Assembly (NCBI GenBank): GCA_024752435.1
Contig: CP103031.1
Coordinates: 1,174,001-1,238,000 of the forward strand
From: Allantophomopsis cytisporea
Lineage: Eukaryota; Ascomycota; Leotiomycetes; Phacidiales; Phacidiaceae
DNA length: 64,000 bases
Direction: 5' to 3'
The notes under the pieces: model-generated
The model's database searches: none
The model's input: only the letters and a program-made list of their open reading frames with translations
What the model was told of the DNA's origin: nothing
Made by a program: the position numbers and the translations under genes
In this document: positions 45,266 to 56,197 of the stretch, piece by piece
Layout: every line of letters starts with the position of its first letter
Position numbering within the stretch: the stretch's first letter is position 1

Positions 45266-47641
45266 TCATCGGTTGGGTGTCTCCTCCTTCACTCCCCAGC
45301 TTCCGACGACACCCATCGCTTTTTCGTCTCCGTTTTCCACACTGCTATCTTGCAGCACATCGGCCAGACATTTCCAGGGATCTCTACCACCTCCCCACTT
45401 TAATACGCTCTCTTTCATCCTCTCTCCGTTCTCTCTGCTCACAGCACCTCCATCCTTTCCAGCTGCAAACACAACCTTCCAGATGCGTTCAGCCAACACC
45501 CGATCAAATAGATAACTGTAGTACGTGCTACCATATCCAAATAGATGTCCAAACAAGCCCACCCAACTGGTGCCCGCGGGGTCAGGAGCGACCTTTCCAT
45601 ACTTACGTTGCAAGTCAGGATACACGTTGGCTGAGTTGAAGGAGGGAGTAAGAGGGAGCCCAGAATGGAGAGCCTGATCCGTCATAGACATCATAATCTG
45701 GGCGTCATGATCGTGACCCTCGAAGCGCTTCTCTTGAGCGAGCTTGTGCGCTATAAGTTCATAAGGTAGCGGCTGATCGGTCTCGTGATGTCTGGCAAAT
45801 AGGGCCAGGACATTAGGGTCTGCGGCGAAATGTTCCATAAAAACGGACGGCAACTCTGCGAAATCCGTCGCGCAGCGCGTGCCCGATACATTCTGGAGAG
45901 AAGTGCGGCCGAGAACAGAGTGGATTGCGTGACCCATCTCGTGGAAGAGGGTCAGAACTTCGTTGAATGTCAACAGTGATGGCCTGGACTCTTTGGGTGA
46001 TACGGTATGGAAATCACAGATCAAGGCTATGACGGGGAGTTGCTTGAGAGTGCCTGAAGTCTTTGATGTCGCCATGCCATCGTTGGCTGCCTCTTCCGCA
46101 CTCGCAAATCGTGGATCCCAATTCTGAGATGCCTCCACGAGCTCTTGAGTGCTAATTTCTCGAGAGCATCGAAGTGTGAAGTGTGCTGGGTTTGGAGATT
46201 TTCCGGGACGGGAGAAGAGATCACAGTACAGAACAGCTACATGGCCGTCTGTCTCTGACACAAAATCAAGACGTCGTACATCGTCATTCCATGTCTCGCC
46301 CGGTGAAGTTTCTCCTGGCACAAGTCGGATTCCATAAAGGCGGGTAAATAATCTGGATAGGCCTTGCATCACTGTTCCCAGAGAGAAATACGCAGATAAA
46401 AAGTCTGATCCTCTTGTTTTTAGGCGTTCAGAATTCATAATCTGGGAGATATAGAAATCTTTGTCCCATGCTTGAATACCTGTTGTAGTAGCAAGAGGGT
46501 TCATCGCCTTGGCAGCGGCCAGCTCCTTTAGCTCCTGTTCTACTTTCGAGTTGTTGTCATTTGCTAGTGCTCGCAAGAAACGATTCACAGACTCTGGAGA
46601 TTTTGCCATCTTGTCACCGAGAACCAAGTGGCTATAAGTCTCGTATCCGGATAATTTCGCAAGTTCCGCTCGTAAACGTAGAAGATGTTCCAACCTGGCG
46701 ACCTGCTCCTGTGATGCTGTTCGGCTCGCTATGTATATCTCCTTTCTAACATCTTCGTCAAGTACCGATCTCAAAGCCATTGTGACCTGGCCACCGATTG
46801 TAGGTAATGTAGTCATGCCGAATTTTGTATATCTCCGGGCTAGCATTGGGTCCATACCCTTCAGTTTGCTGCTCATGAAAGTAATGGCATGTTTAGCCGG
46901 CTCCATCTGATCGACGAAGTCGGTCCCAACTTCACTGATATCCTGTGATATTTCCACAAATCTCTTCCGTTGGCTTGGTGGGAGGTTGATCGCAGACTTA
47001 GCGAAATCCTTATGAAGGATATCAGCAACTGCCATTTCTTCTTCTGACCAGCTTGCCGTCACTTCTGGATTCCGCATTGCCCTTCCCAGTTGTTCCTCCA
47101 ACCCAGGAGTAGTATTCAACACATTCATGTATTCGTACATCATCATATACGCTCTGGAAGCTGCGGCTTGTACTTTCGAGTCTGGATGAGTGGCGCGCAC
47201 GAAATCCGAAAGATCGATGACTCTGCATAGCAAGTCACTTAGTCTGTCCAGTTCCTGTACAATGCCTTTATATCCCTCCACATCTGAGATTGCAAGCACT
47301 CTTTCCAAGATCCCTTGAGCTCTTCTCAAACTAATCACCGCGAAGTCTTCAAAGCCTTTGTAGTTTGTCAGGTATCGGTTCTGAACAAGTCCCGGATTAT
47401 AGTCTGAGGGACCGGTTCGTGACGATTGTGAAAAATCATTCCAAAAATTGGGTGAATCGAAGATTTTTCGTAGAATTCGATCATCATGAAGAGCTCCTGG
47501 CGCACTGTTGTTGAAAGGAGCTGTTCGTGGCTCATGGTACGTCGCTGAGGCTGCAGTCGATTGCCATCGTTTTAAAGGTCGACTTTGACGTTGGAGGCAT
47601 CTCGAGCCTATCCATGGTCCTCTGGCGACTGTCTTGATCAT
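45266..47641 (-). CDS. OCT1: Mitochondrial intermediate peptidase (M3 metallopeptidase)
   Basis: A single 791-residue open frame, as usual for fungal Oct1. The N-terminus (MIKTVARGPWIGSRCLQRQS) is basic and suited to mitochondrial import. The zinc motif FHEMGH has His567, Glu568 and His571, followed by SGTRCATDFAELPSVFMEHF with the third ligand Glu. It removes an octapeptide from imported precursors after MPP cleavage in the matrix. The 3' end faces biotin synthase, itself a matrix protein, and the 5' end is divergent from the MICOS gene. Very confident. Confidence 0.96.
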   Translation of the reverse strand: MIKTVARGPWIGSRCLQRQSRPLKRWQSTAASATYHEPRTAPFNNSAPGALHDDRILRKIFDSPNFWNDFSQSSRTGPSDYNPGLVQNRYLTNYKGFEDFAVISLRRAQGILERVLAISDVEGYKGIVQELDRLSDLLCRVIDLSDFVRATHPDSKVQAAASRAYMMMYEYMNVLNTTPGLEEQLGRAMRNPEVTASWSEEEMAVADILHKDFAKSAINLPPSQRKRFVEISQDISEVGTDFVDQMEPAKHAITFMSSKLKGMDPMLARRYTKFGMTTLPTIGGQVTMALRSVLDEDVRKEIYIASRTASQEQVARLEHLLRLRAELAKLSGYETYSHLVLGDKMAKSPESVNRFLRALANDNNSKVEQELKELAAAKAMNPLATTTGIQAWDKDFYISQIMNSERLKTRGSDFLSAYFSLGTVMQGLSRLFTRLYGIRLVPGETSPGETWNDDVRRLDFVSETDGHVAVLYCDLFSRPGKSPNPAHFTLRCSREISTQELVEASQNWDPRFASAEEAANDGMATSKTSGTLKQLPVIALICDFHTVSPKESRPSLLTFNEVLTLFHEMGHAIHSVLGRTSLQNVSGTRCATDFAELPSVFMEHFAADPNVLALFARHHETDQPLPYELIAHKLAQEKRFEGHDHDAQIMMSMTDQALHSGLPLTPSFNSANVYPDLQRKYGKVAPDPAGTSWVGLFGHLFGYGSTYYSYLFDRVLAERIWKVVFAAGKDGGAVSRENGERMKESVLKWGGGRDPWKCLADVLQDSSVENGDEKAMGVVGSWGVKEETPNR

Positions 47642-47844
47642 ACCTCAAGATCGGACTCACTATTTCGTTGCTTGCCTATACAGCTACGTCGGTGGAGCGA
47701 TATCGATATCGCGACGAGGCTGACAGAATATAGTGTGGATAAATTTATGCGAGATTTGTGCAAATTACGCATCGCGTGCATGCTTGAAATCGACGCCAGC
47801 TTCCATCACCGCAACTGATTCTCGACAATTGTTTCCACGTAACA

Positions 47845-48681
47845 ATGGCTTTCAGATTGTTGTCGCGCAGGGTAGGAGATCATTCCTTGACTGTCTATAG
47901 ACCTCTACTGACTGAGTATAGAGCGCAATGGCGCCTGCAACAGCTGGTGTCTTTGCCGCTGGTATCGCTCTTTATCCAACGACCTTTCACGCTGAGGCAC
48001 CGAAGTCTGAACAGGTATGCCATTGAAGCACGATGCTATTTCGAACGGTGATTTATATATTTATAGGCAAGAAAGCCAATTTACGACGACTTTGAGGCTG
48101 CTCCACCGGCCGAGGACACCGACGTTCCAGCTCCAATTCGCCGCGAGATCACCAAGTCCACCTCCCCTACCCCTACCGACCGCCTCGCCGTACAAATTGG
48201 CAAGACCCGTCTCTTCATCCATGCACATGTAGCTGCCGCCGAAACAAAGGTTAACGAGCTGATGGACAACTTACTACACCTCGAATCCTCCTTCACAAGC
48301 ACAGTAGCCTCTTTGGCACCATCGCGGGAGTCTGGCGAGAGACTCATGCCAGGGTCCATCTACGTTCTCGTTGCTGCTATGACTGGAAGCATCATCTCCA
48401 GAAACCGCAACATCTTAATCAGAGCAGCCTTCCCATTGGCTGTTGGTATTGGAGCTGGATGGGTCGTTCTCCCGGTTACTATGACAAATGTCAGCGAACT
48501 TTTGTGGACCTACGAGAAGAGATTCCCAGCAATTGCTGAGGGACATATCAGAACGAGACAGAGCATTGAGCAAGCTTGGAAGATGGCCAGGGTACACACT
48601 CAGCAGGCTGTAAACATTGTGGATGAGAAGGTTGGCGAGAGCAGAGAGGCTGTGGAGGGATGGGTCAGAAAGGGCAAATGA
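47845..48681 (+). CDS. MICOS complex subunit Mic26/Mic27 (apolipoprotein O family)
   Basis: Three exons: 47845-47871 (27 nt), 47922-48014 and 48067-48681, with introns of 50 and 52 bp, give 244 residues. The tiny first exon encodes MAFRLLSRR, a presequence-like start. The C-terminal part has the ApoO/Mic26-27 pattern: LMPGSIYVLVAAMTGSIISR, then a second membrane span (FPLAVGIGAGWVVLPVT), and a coiled helical tail. It sits in the inner mitochondrial membrane, where the family organises cristae junctions with Mic10/Mic60. It is divergent from OCT1 over a 203-bp gap. I cannot separate Mic26 from Mic27 by sequence alone. Confidence 0.9.
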
Positions 48682-49774
48682 ACGACTCCTATAGAGAAAC
48701 CCAGAAATCTCCAATAGTAAGGTGTATAAAAGATGGTATCTATCTCATCAGTGAGATCCTACCTATGTAGACAATAACAGTCTTTTCCTTGTAGGCTTGA
48801 CTATTCTGATTTGTGGGTATATTGAAGTTATCCCGATTATCTTGTGTCCCCTACAGAATTGCTTCTTCTTGACGTGAAAACTCAATGTTGCACAAGTATT
48901 TCCAATACCAATCATGTCGTATCATCTGATTTTAACCGGCGAGATCTTCCGTGACAGACCATTCGAATTTCAAGCGACGTGGACGCAGTATCCTCCGATA
49001 GTTGTGTGACCACCAAGAACCGTATATCTTTTTTTGCGAGCAGTACGGTTAACCCAAATCTATAAACTCATTGAGATCTATACAGTTGCTTTATATCTTA
49101 CAATAAATTTCAGCTATAGTTTTCAGTTGGATCGCTACAAAAGATATCGACGAGTGCCATGCCGGAGCTTCCATCGGGATACTCGATGCGGATCCAGCAA
49201 CAGGGATATATATTCATCATGACAAGCACACCTGAGGCGCTTGAATCACATGGAGAACAAAAACAATCAATCGACCCAGCATAATCAAACTTGCTTTGCA
49301 TCCTGCTGTGTACCCATTAGCGGTTTATAGTACCGATGACTACCCATCCAATCGCATCTCCGCATACAATGTGCATTAGACAGCATAAAACTTCATCGCC
49401 AAGACCGATTGCCTCAAGCATCGTGTAACACGTGCTGAGGAAGGACCATAAGGCTTTACATGGGAGAGAAACACAATGTCGTACAAGTACTGGCCTTTAT
49501 CAATTCAATATCCAACATGCAGCTCCTTTGGATGATCAACGGCTTCTATACTCACACGATCGACTCCAATATGCACGGGATGAACTCTAGCACACAGTAT
49601 GCAATGTTGGCTTCTCGACACATCGCACGTTCACGAGGGTTGTTATGCGTTGATGACCGATTCATGAAGTGTTCATATGCTCTATAGATGATTCACATGT
49701 TCTATAAGTATTCTCAATTTCTCACCTTTACTTTACACATCCGTTCCTGCCTTATGAGTTTTAGCTCAACAAAA
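48682..49774. other. Intergenic region upstream of P450 3
   Basis: About 1.1 kb; no gene or RNA recognised. It includes the P450 promoter. The P450 frame is open from 49688 but those residues are better read as leader. Confidence 0.5.
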
Positions 49775-51537
49775 ATGGCGGACAAAAGCGTATTGAATCT
49801 CCTCAAGTCTGTTGGCTTGATCCCCCTTACTATTTTCTTGATCCTGTCTTACTTGTTATATTTGAGCATCTATCGTTTGTATATCAGTCCCATCTCGAAG
49901 TTCCCAGGGCCTAAACTCGCAGCGCTTACTAGCTGGTACGAAGTGTACTACGACATCATATTGGGTGGAAAGTTCACCTTCAAAATCAGGGATTTGCATG
50001 ACCAGTATGGTAAGCAACCACAGATCTGACTAAAGAAAAGAGAATCAAGCTCACTATAATGAAATGTAGGACCTATTGTGCGGATCAATCCTCATGAGCT
50101 TCATGTCAGAGACCACGAGTACTATGGCATTCTGTATTCTGCAAGTTCTAAGTATGATAAGTTGAAGTCATGGGAAGCAAGGCTCAACGCGCCAACGATG
50201 ATACAATCTATTCCGTCACATAATCTCCATCGCTTGCGAAGAGCACCCTTGAACCCACTTTTCTCCAAGAGAGCAGTTGCAACCTTTGCCCCTGAGATTC
50301 AGAAGCGTGCAGATAAGATGGTCAATCGAATTCAGAGAGAATACGCTGGGAAAAGAAAAGTGATTTCACTTACAGCGGCATGGCATGCCTTCGCACTGGA
50401 TAATGTCATGGATTTCTCATTCTCATGGACTCATGATGCTCTTGACTGGGAAGATTTTGAGAGCCCCTTCACAAAAGGTGTCATAAGCTTAGTGGGAGCC
50501 GTCCACGTCATGACACATTTTCCATGGATCCAGAAGTTGTTGTTGTTCATTCCACAATCATGGGTTGGAGTTTTGTCGCCAAAGACGGCAGAGATTCTCG
50601 CTTTCCAGGATGTAAGTTTCCTTCTCTAGTCAACATTGAAAAGAATCGATTATCCCATTGTCTTCGTACAAATATACCCACTCTTACATTAGTAACTTTG
50701 GTTACAGGAAGTTGAAAACGAAATTCTACTTGTGAAGACCGGCGAAAATGAATCCCACAAGAAAGCTGTCCATCCGACTGTGTTCAATGAACTATTGAAC
50801 TCCAATTTGCCACCAGAAGAATTAACGGTAAAACAGTTGCGGGATGAGGGTACAGGTATCGTTGGCGCCGGTCTTGAGACTATAGGGACTGCTTTGGCTA
50901 TAACTAGTTTCCACGTCATCAATAATGAGTCCGTACACAAATTTTTGAAGGAAGAACTTCTCATTGCGATACCAGATCCCTCTAGGCTGCCTCCATTGTC
51001 TGAGTTAGAGAAGCTTCCTTATCTTACCGCAGTTATTCGTGAAGGTCAGTCTGATACTTTTTACAGTGATTTGTCTCTGTGACAGGCTGATCAATCTCAT
51101 CTACAGGTCTCCGTTTCGCCTATGGTGTGGCACAACGTCTACCCAGAGTCAATCCCAATGGCGGTTTCCAGTATAAAGAATGGTCGATTCCAAAAGGAAC
51201 GCCCATATCTATGGACGCTTACCACATGCATACTGATGAAGAAATATTTCCCTCGAGTCAGACATATGATCCATCTCGTTGGCTTAACAATGCCAAAGGT
51301 CCGGATGGCGTCAAGCCACTTACCCACTACCTGGTTTCTTTTTCCAAAGGAACGAGACAGTGCATAGGCATGAATCTTTCGTATGCTGAGCTCTATATTG
51401 GGCTGGCGACTATATTCAGGAGGTTGGACTTTGAAATTTTCGAGACAGAGAGAGATGCGGTTGACATTGCCAGAGAGTATTTCGTACTTAGACCCAAGAA
51501 GGGTTCGAAAGGAGTGAGAGCTATTGTAAAGGCTTGA
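49775..51537 (+). CDS. Cytochrome P450 (third, secondary-metabolism type)
   Basis: Four exons: 49775-50009, 50070-50611, 50708-51044, 51107-51537, with introns of 60, 96 and 62 bp, give 514 residues. The start is at [10 protein letters not shown] (context AAAATGG), just before the membrane anchor; other in-frame ATGs at 49688 and 49754 are possible. Motifs: [10 protein letters not shown] proline hinge, [16 protein letters not shown] (C-helix), GAGLETIGT (I-helix AGxET), REGLR (ExxR), YDPSRW, and heme [10 protein letters not shown]. The pattern resembles trichothecene-pathway and other fungal metabolite P450s, but no pathway genes flank it except a decayed FAD oxidoreductase at 55 kb. Substrate unknown. 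Confidence 0.92.
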
Positions 51538-51881
51538 GGTATATTTCTGGAAGTTGTTTCTTTCATCACCTGTTGTCGACATGGGATCTTGAGTCATTGT
51601 TACAGTCGTTTGATAGTATTTGTGTCGAGTGATTTGCTTGAACTTCGGTCTTATTGCGACAAACTCTACATGAATTATTCCCACAAATGAGTAGCACAGA
51701 TGTCAGATGTTCTGTTGCATATTGTGAGAGCTTAAAGACAAGCTCAGACCTGTTGCCAAAGAGAGCGATTATAACGGTTTTCATACCCCACTTCAATAGG
51801 AAGCTTCTATCAAAACGTATCTTGATACATACTTAGCTCAAAAATGCACCTGTGGCAGTCGCCAATACCCACTCTTAACCT
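51538..51881. other. Short gap between convergent P450 3 and the RING gene
   Basis: About 340 bp of AT-rich 3' flanks. Nothing recognised. Confidence 0.55.
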
Positions 51882-54306
51882 CTAATGCATATGCTGTATG
51901 TCAGTTCTCCTCTCATCAGTCTCACGCTTGATTTTCTCGTGCAATTGCCTTCTCATCTCCCGCGCCTCCCATGCAGACACCTCAACCGGTTTTGAGTCTT
52001 CTTCCGGATCCCAACCATTCTCACTAGCCCACTGCGTATAGGCCATCCTTAGTCGTTCTTCCGAAAGCCAGAATGGATGGTCATTGAAGTTCTCCGGAAG
52101 CCTTATATCAAAAGGAGGAGCTCGCGGATGTGTCAGATTTACATAACTGTCATGTAAACCCGACTGTGATCCGGTATAGGGCCAATCGTTAACCATGTGG
52201 CTGGGATCATAAGCACTCTCCGATAACCCAGCTACACCTATTGTCGCTACCTGCAGAGGTGCCTTCTGACGACACATAGGACATGAATATTCCATGACAC
52301 TGAATTGATCGTACCATTGCCAGACACATGACACATGGTATAGATGTTCGGCATCACAGGGTGTTGACATGACAGTTTGACCAGCCTCGAAGTCTGTCAT
52401 GCAGATGCCGCACTCCTTATTTGTGCCTCTCCACTTCTCCTGTCTTCTCAGGTCGAGAGGATGAACCATCAGAATCTGACTGAGCACATTTTGCTTCGAC
52501 GAGGGTTGGAGTCTATCCTGGTATGGATTGAGACTATTGCGTCGGACTTGCGATTGTGATGCTCCTGCCCACCTCAGATCGTTCATTCCTTTTCTGATCC
52601 ACCGTTCTTGGCTCGAATCAAAGATGTGATAAAGCTGTCTCCATGGTCTTGCTCGAATCCAATCACGTAGAAGATGATGATCTCGTCTTCCGTTGTTCCG
52701 ATATTCGATTAGTTCAAAGAATGAACTGAAGGTGTTTTCAAAAGCATCCATGTCTCTATTCGGTGGACGATGATCTTGAACGGGGGCGTGTGCAAGGTTA
52801 TCAAAGGCTTTATGCCGCTTTTCGACCAAGTAATCTTCAACATGTTCTTCACTTAGTTGTTCTTTAAATTCCAGTTCCACTTGTATTAACCTCATGATCA
52901 TACGGGTTATGGGCTGAAGACCTTTTGTAAAGACCTTACATGTTTGTCAGTTAGGAACATTTAAGACAGAATCACACCAAAAATAGCAGTGGTGGATAGA
53001 ACACATATCATAAGAGGCATATAAAACAAGGAAGGCACAAAAAGCGCGTTCAAAATCTTACCTTATAAAACTCTGGTAGCATGGCTTCCCAACAAGGTCG
53101 ATCGTTCAAGAGAGCGTTCATTTTGTTCTCAGCAGCTTTTACAAATACCTTCGCATCTGCTACCGGAAGATCGGGTGGAGGCATAGCCAAACTAGCTATT
53201 GATCGTGCAAGGACTTCACTCAAATTATCTCCCGCGTCCCTTATCCAGGCAAAGGACACACTCATTCGATAGTTTCCCATTTCGGGTCTCGTTGGTTTAC
53301 CCGTTTTATAAGCCGTAACGTCGATATGATACTCATGAGTTCTTTCGACTTCATCATAAAGATAGGCAAACGAATCCCTATTGATCTCCAAGATCTCCTT
53401 TCTGGCACGATGGTCGTTCTCGCATCCAATCAAGCCCCTTCGATTTAGAAATCGAATCCAGCGGCGGTGTGCCATCCATTGTGCTCGCAGTGACGCATCT
53501 GGTATGTTTTCGCCGCCTGGTAGGGGTACAACGTCAAGTGCAGTTTGCCTATCATCTACAAACCGACGCAACATTTTGAGATGCACGAGTATGGGTTTCA
53601 AAAACGACAGCTCATAGAGTATATCTTTCTGGGGCTGTTTACCCATAGTTCTCAATTCCAGCTGGACTTTCCGGTCAAACATCCGGAAAAGCCTTGGGAA
53701 CGGAATTGAGTGCTCAGAATATTCGCCGGAGGACTTGTAATTATGGAAATCCTGGCCTTTTGCGAATTCTGCATCAACAAGATCCCGTATAATCTCAGGT
53801 AGGACTCTGTTGTAATGGACGGCAGCTGTGGGAAGTACTGGAAGACCCCGCTCCCCTTCATTCCTGGTGTTGTTGAGCGAGCGTACTCTTTCGGCGAAGG
53901 CTAAGGTTTTGTCATCTGTACCGTAGAGCATATACAGATCATTGAAGTCTTCAACGTCAACCTCTATTCTCGAAGGTTGAGCTTCTTGATCCTGTTGCTG
54001 GGCTTCTTGACTTCGAGATTCGGTCGCTTGATTCCGAGATTCTTCATCTAATAACTCATCCATCTCATCAAGCGATCTATCCATCTTGAATGGATCAGTC
54101 TCTGTTTGAGTTCCACAGAGTTTATGTTTTTGATCGCCATATATGTTGTTGCAGGGCAAGTGGTAGAATAGGTAATAATCTTGCATGTAGTCGTATTGTA
54201 TCCTCTGCAAGAGCTGAGCCTCTTGAATGTCCTCGATGTAACCATTCTCATTCAATAGGTCACTGGGTATGCGCGGTCCTTGGTAGTCTGGGACTGGGTT
54301 CGCCAT
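51882..54306 (-). CDS. Large RING-H2 finger protein with uncharacterised N-terminus
   Basis: Two long open frames belong to one gene: exon 1 54306-53062 and exon 2 52934-51882, joined over a 127-bp intron (gtaaga donor, aag acceptor) in phase 0, give 765 residues. A C-terminal RING-H2 at about residues 590-636 has C-x2-C, C-x3-H-x2-H-x2-C and C-x2-C (ECGICMTDF ... AEHLYHVSC ... CPMC). Family knowledge: such RINGs act as E3 ubiquitin ligases. The first ~415 residues contain a short Gln/Glu-rich linker and a long helical region (LPGGENIPDASLRAQW) that I do not recognise. A deep region after the RING (WASENGWDPEED) is also unknown. An alternative is two separate genes, but the splice and continuous frame favour one. 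Confidence 0.75.
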
Positions 54307-54951
54307 TTTCCGCAATAATTATTCAAGATAGCTCCACAAAACTGATACTTCGATGCGCATGGGAGCCAGTAGAACGATGCTGATAGATAGATGCAAAAGT
54401 AGAGCGAGCTGAGTTGTCAATCAATCTCAACGTACGTTAGTAGGTAAATGTGATGTTCGTATGAGGCCCAAAGAGTTATCTTGACAATAAAATCCCAAGG
54501 TACTGAGAAACATTGCAACCGATAAAGCAGATGTTAAATATAAGGACAAAGCGCAATGCGACAAAGAACAGGACTTTGAGGACAAAGAGAAGTTGAGTAA
54601 GGTTTAATTCCACACGACCGAAAGCAATGTGAGAACAAAGAGATCTAAGCAAAATTCAAATTATCTTCAACTCTTATATATGACCCAACCTTTGATAAAT
54701 CGGAGTAATGAGATCTGAAGCGATTGATACGAAGGGAAATAAAGTGTGCTTCTTGATTAGGCCAATGAATTTACATAGTTGCCAAACTTATCTCAAATAA
54801 TGAAGACATGCTAATGGGTTCCCCTATCTTTTTTTAATTGATTTGTTCTTAGAAACAAGAAGACATACTTGAATTCCTCTATTCTAGTGTACTTGAATAC
54901 GAATAGTCCATGATGGAGGATCATGACAAGTGTTGTCAAGATCCAACATTC
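54307..54951. other. AT-rich intergenic region
   Basis: Between the RING gene start and the decayed oxidoreductase end. No features recognised. Confidence 0.5.
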
Positions 54952-56197
54952 CTAACGCCACCAACGACACAATCTTCCCTGGTCATCAACCTGCCACTCA
55001 TCACTTCCCACACCAGTTTGCACATAAAATAAGCCATCAGAATCCCACTTATCCTTAACAGCTCTTAGTGCATCATAATTTCACCGTAAAAATCTTGCCA
55101 ATACGCATCTTGAGAAATGTTTGTCGACGCATATGTGATGAGAGCTCCACCTACGACTCCGTCCAAATGCGCTTTCACGGTCAGTGAAAGTACCACTCCG
55201 TGGTTACCTGGCCCTCCTCCGCTCAGAGCCCAGTGTAGTTCTGGGTTCTTAGATGGTGATGCAGTAACTACGTCACCAGATGCTGTCACTACTTCCCACT
55301 CCAGTGTCTGATCAGCACCTAGACCGTAGATGGAAGAGAGCGGGGAGTGTCCCCCGCCCTTGTGTATAACCTACTACAAGACCTACACTGGGGCCGTCTC
55401 CACCGACCACTCGAAGGCCTCTTGCGTCAGCAAAGTTGTAGACCTCAAAGGCTTGAACGCCAGTTCCAATCTTGATAGCTGGACCGGTGTATTCTGCGCT
55501 GGTATAATTGGAGGAAGTGAGGTCTTTCAGATTGTGTGTCCAAAGAGATAGTGATCCTTGCCCATTTGAACGGCCAAGATAACTATATACCAGTTATTAA
55601 GTTTCATGCACAGTTGATTTTGGAGATTATTCTTTCAGGACTGGAATTCTAGATCAGGGGCTAGGACTTACTCATGGCCGGTGTTCTTGATAGAAATTCT
55701 CACATTGTTCTTCTTAGCAAAGGCTAAGCCTGCAATGGCATCCGCCGCACATGTGACATTTACTGAGTAGTGCGGGTAATAACGTAACTCGCAAGGTTGA
55801 GACTCTGGTGTGAACGGTGTACAACTTCCATTTTGAAAGTAGGGTTCCATGAGCTCCGCTGGCACTTGGTAATGCGTTGTCTTGGAATCCCATACAGCTT
55901 GAAGAGCCGCACACGCACCTGTATGGTATGTTGGATCATGACATACAGAGCCAAGAGGGACATTCTTAATGAGCTGACCGTTGATTGTATCATTTAGAGG
56001 TGCCCATTGAGCGTCGCTCGGCCAACATGGGTCTCCTGGAATACATGGCAAGTCGAGTTTGAATGCTTTGAATTAAAAGGGCTCGCTGTGACCAAAGATG
56101 GCAGCGAGACCAAGCTTAATGCCGTGAAGAGTTGGAAGAGAAACAACATAATGAGGATAGAATGTGTAATGAAACACATACCCTTGAAAGATGACAT
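54952..56197 (-). pseudogene. Decayed secreted FAD-linked oxidoreductase (berberine-bridge-enzyme-like)
   Basis: The 5' end encodes a signal peptide (MLFLFQLFTALSLVSLPSLV region). The FAD domain start (CIPGDPCWPS) resumes only after a one-base shift near 56045. A normal intron, 55583-55671 (gtaagt...tatag), then joins NTGH to DYLGRSNGQG as in intact relatives. The PCMH domain reads on with RVVGGDGPSVG. A further frame change near 55372, at a run of G (an extra base), separates GYTQG from GGHSPLSSIYG. After YWQ the sequence jumps to the C-terminal FYG...NYDALRAVKDKW motif, so roughly 200 residues of the substrate domain are missing, with another base loss near 55079. The last exon reads to a stop at 54952 (CRWWR). 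Three frame changes plus a deletion argue for a dead gene. Confidence 0.85.
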
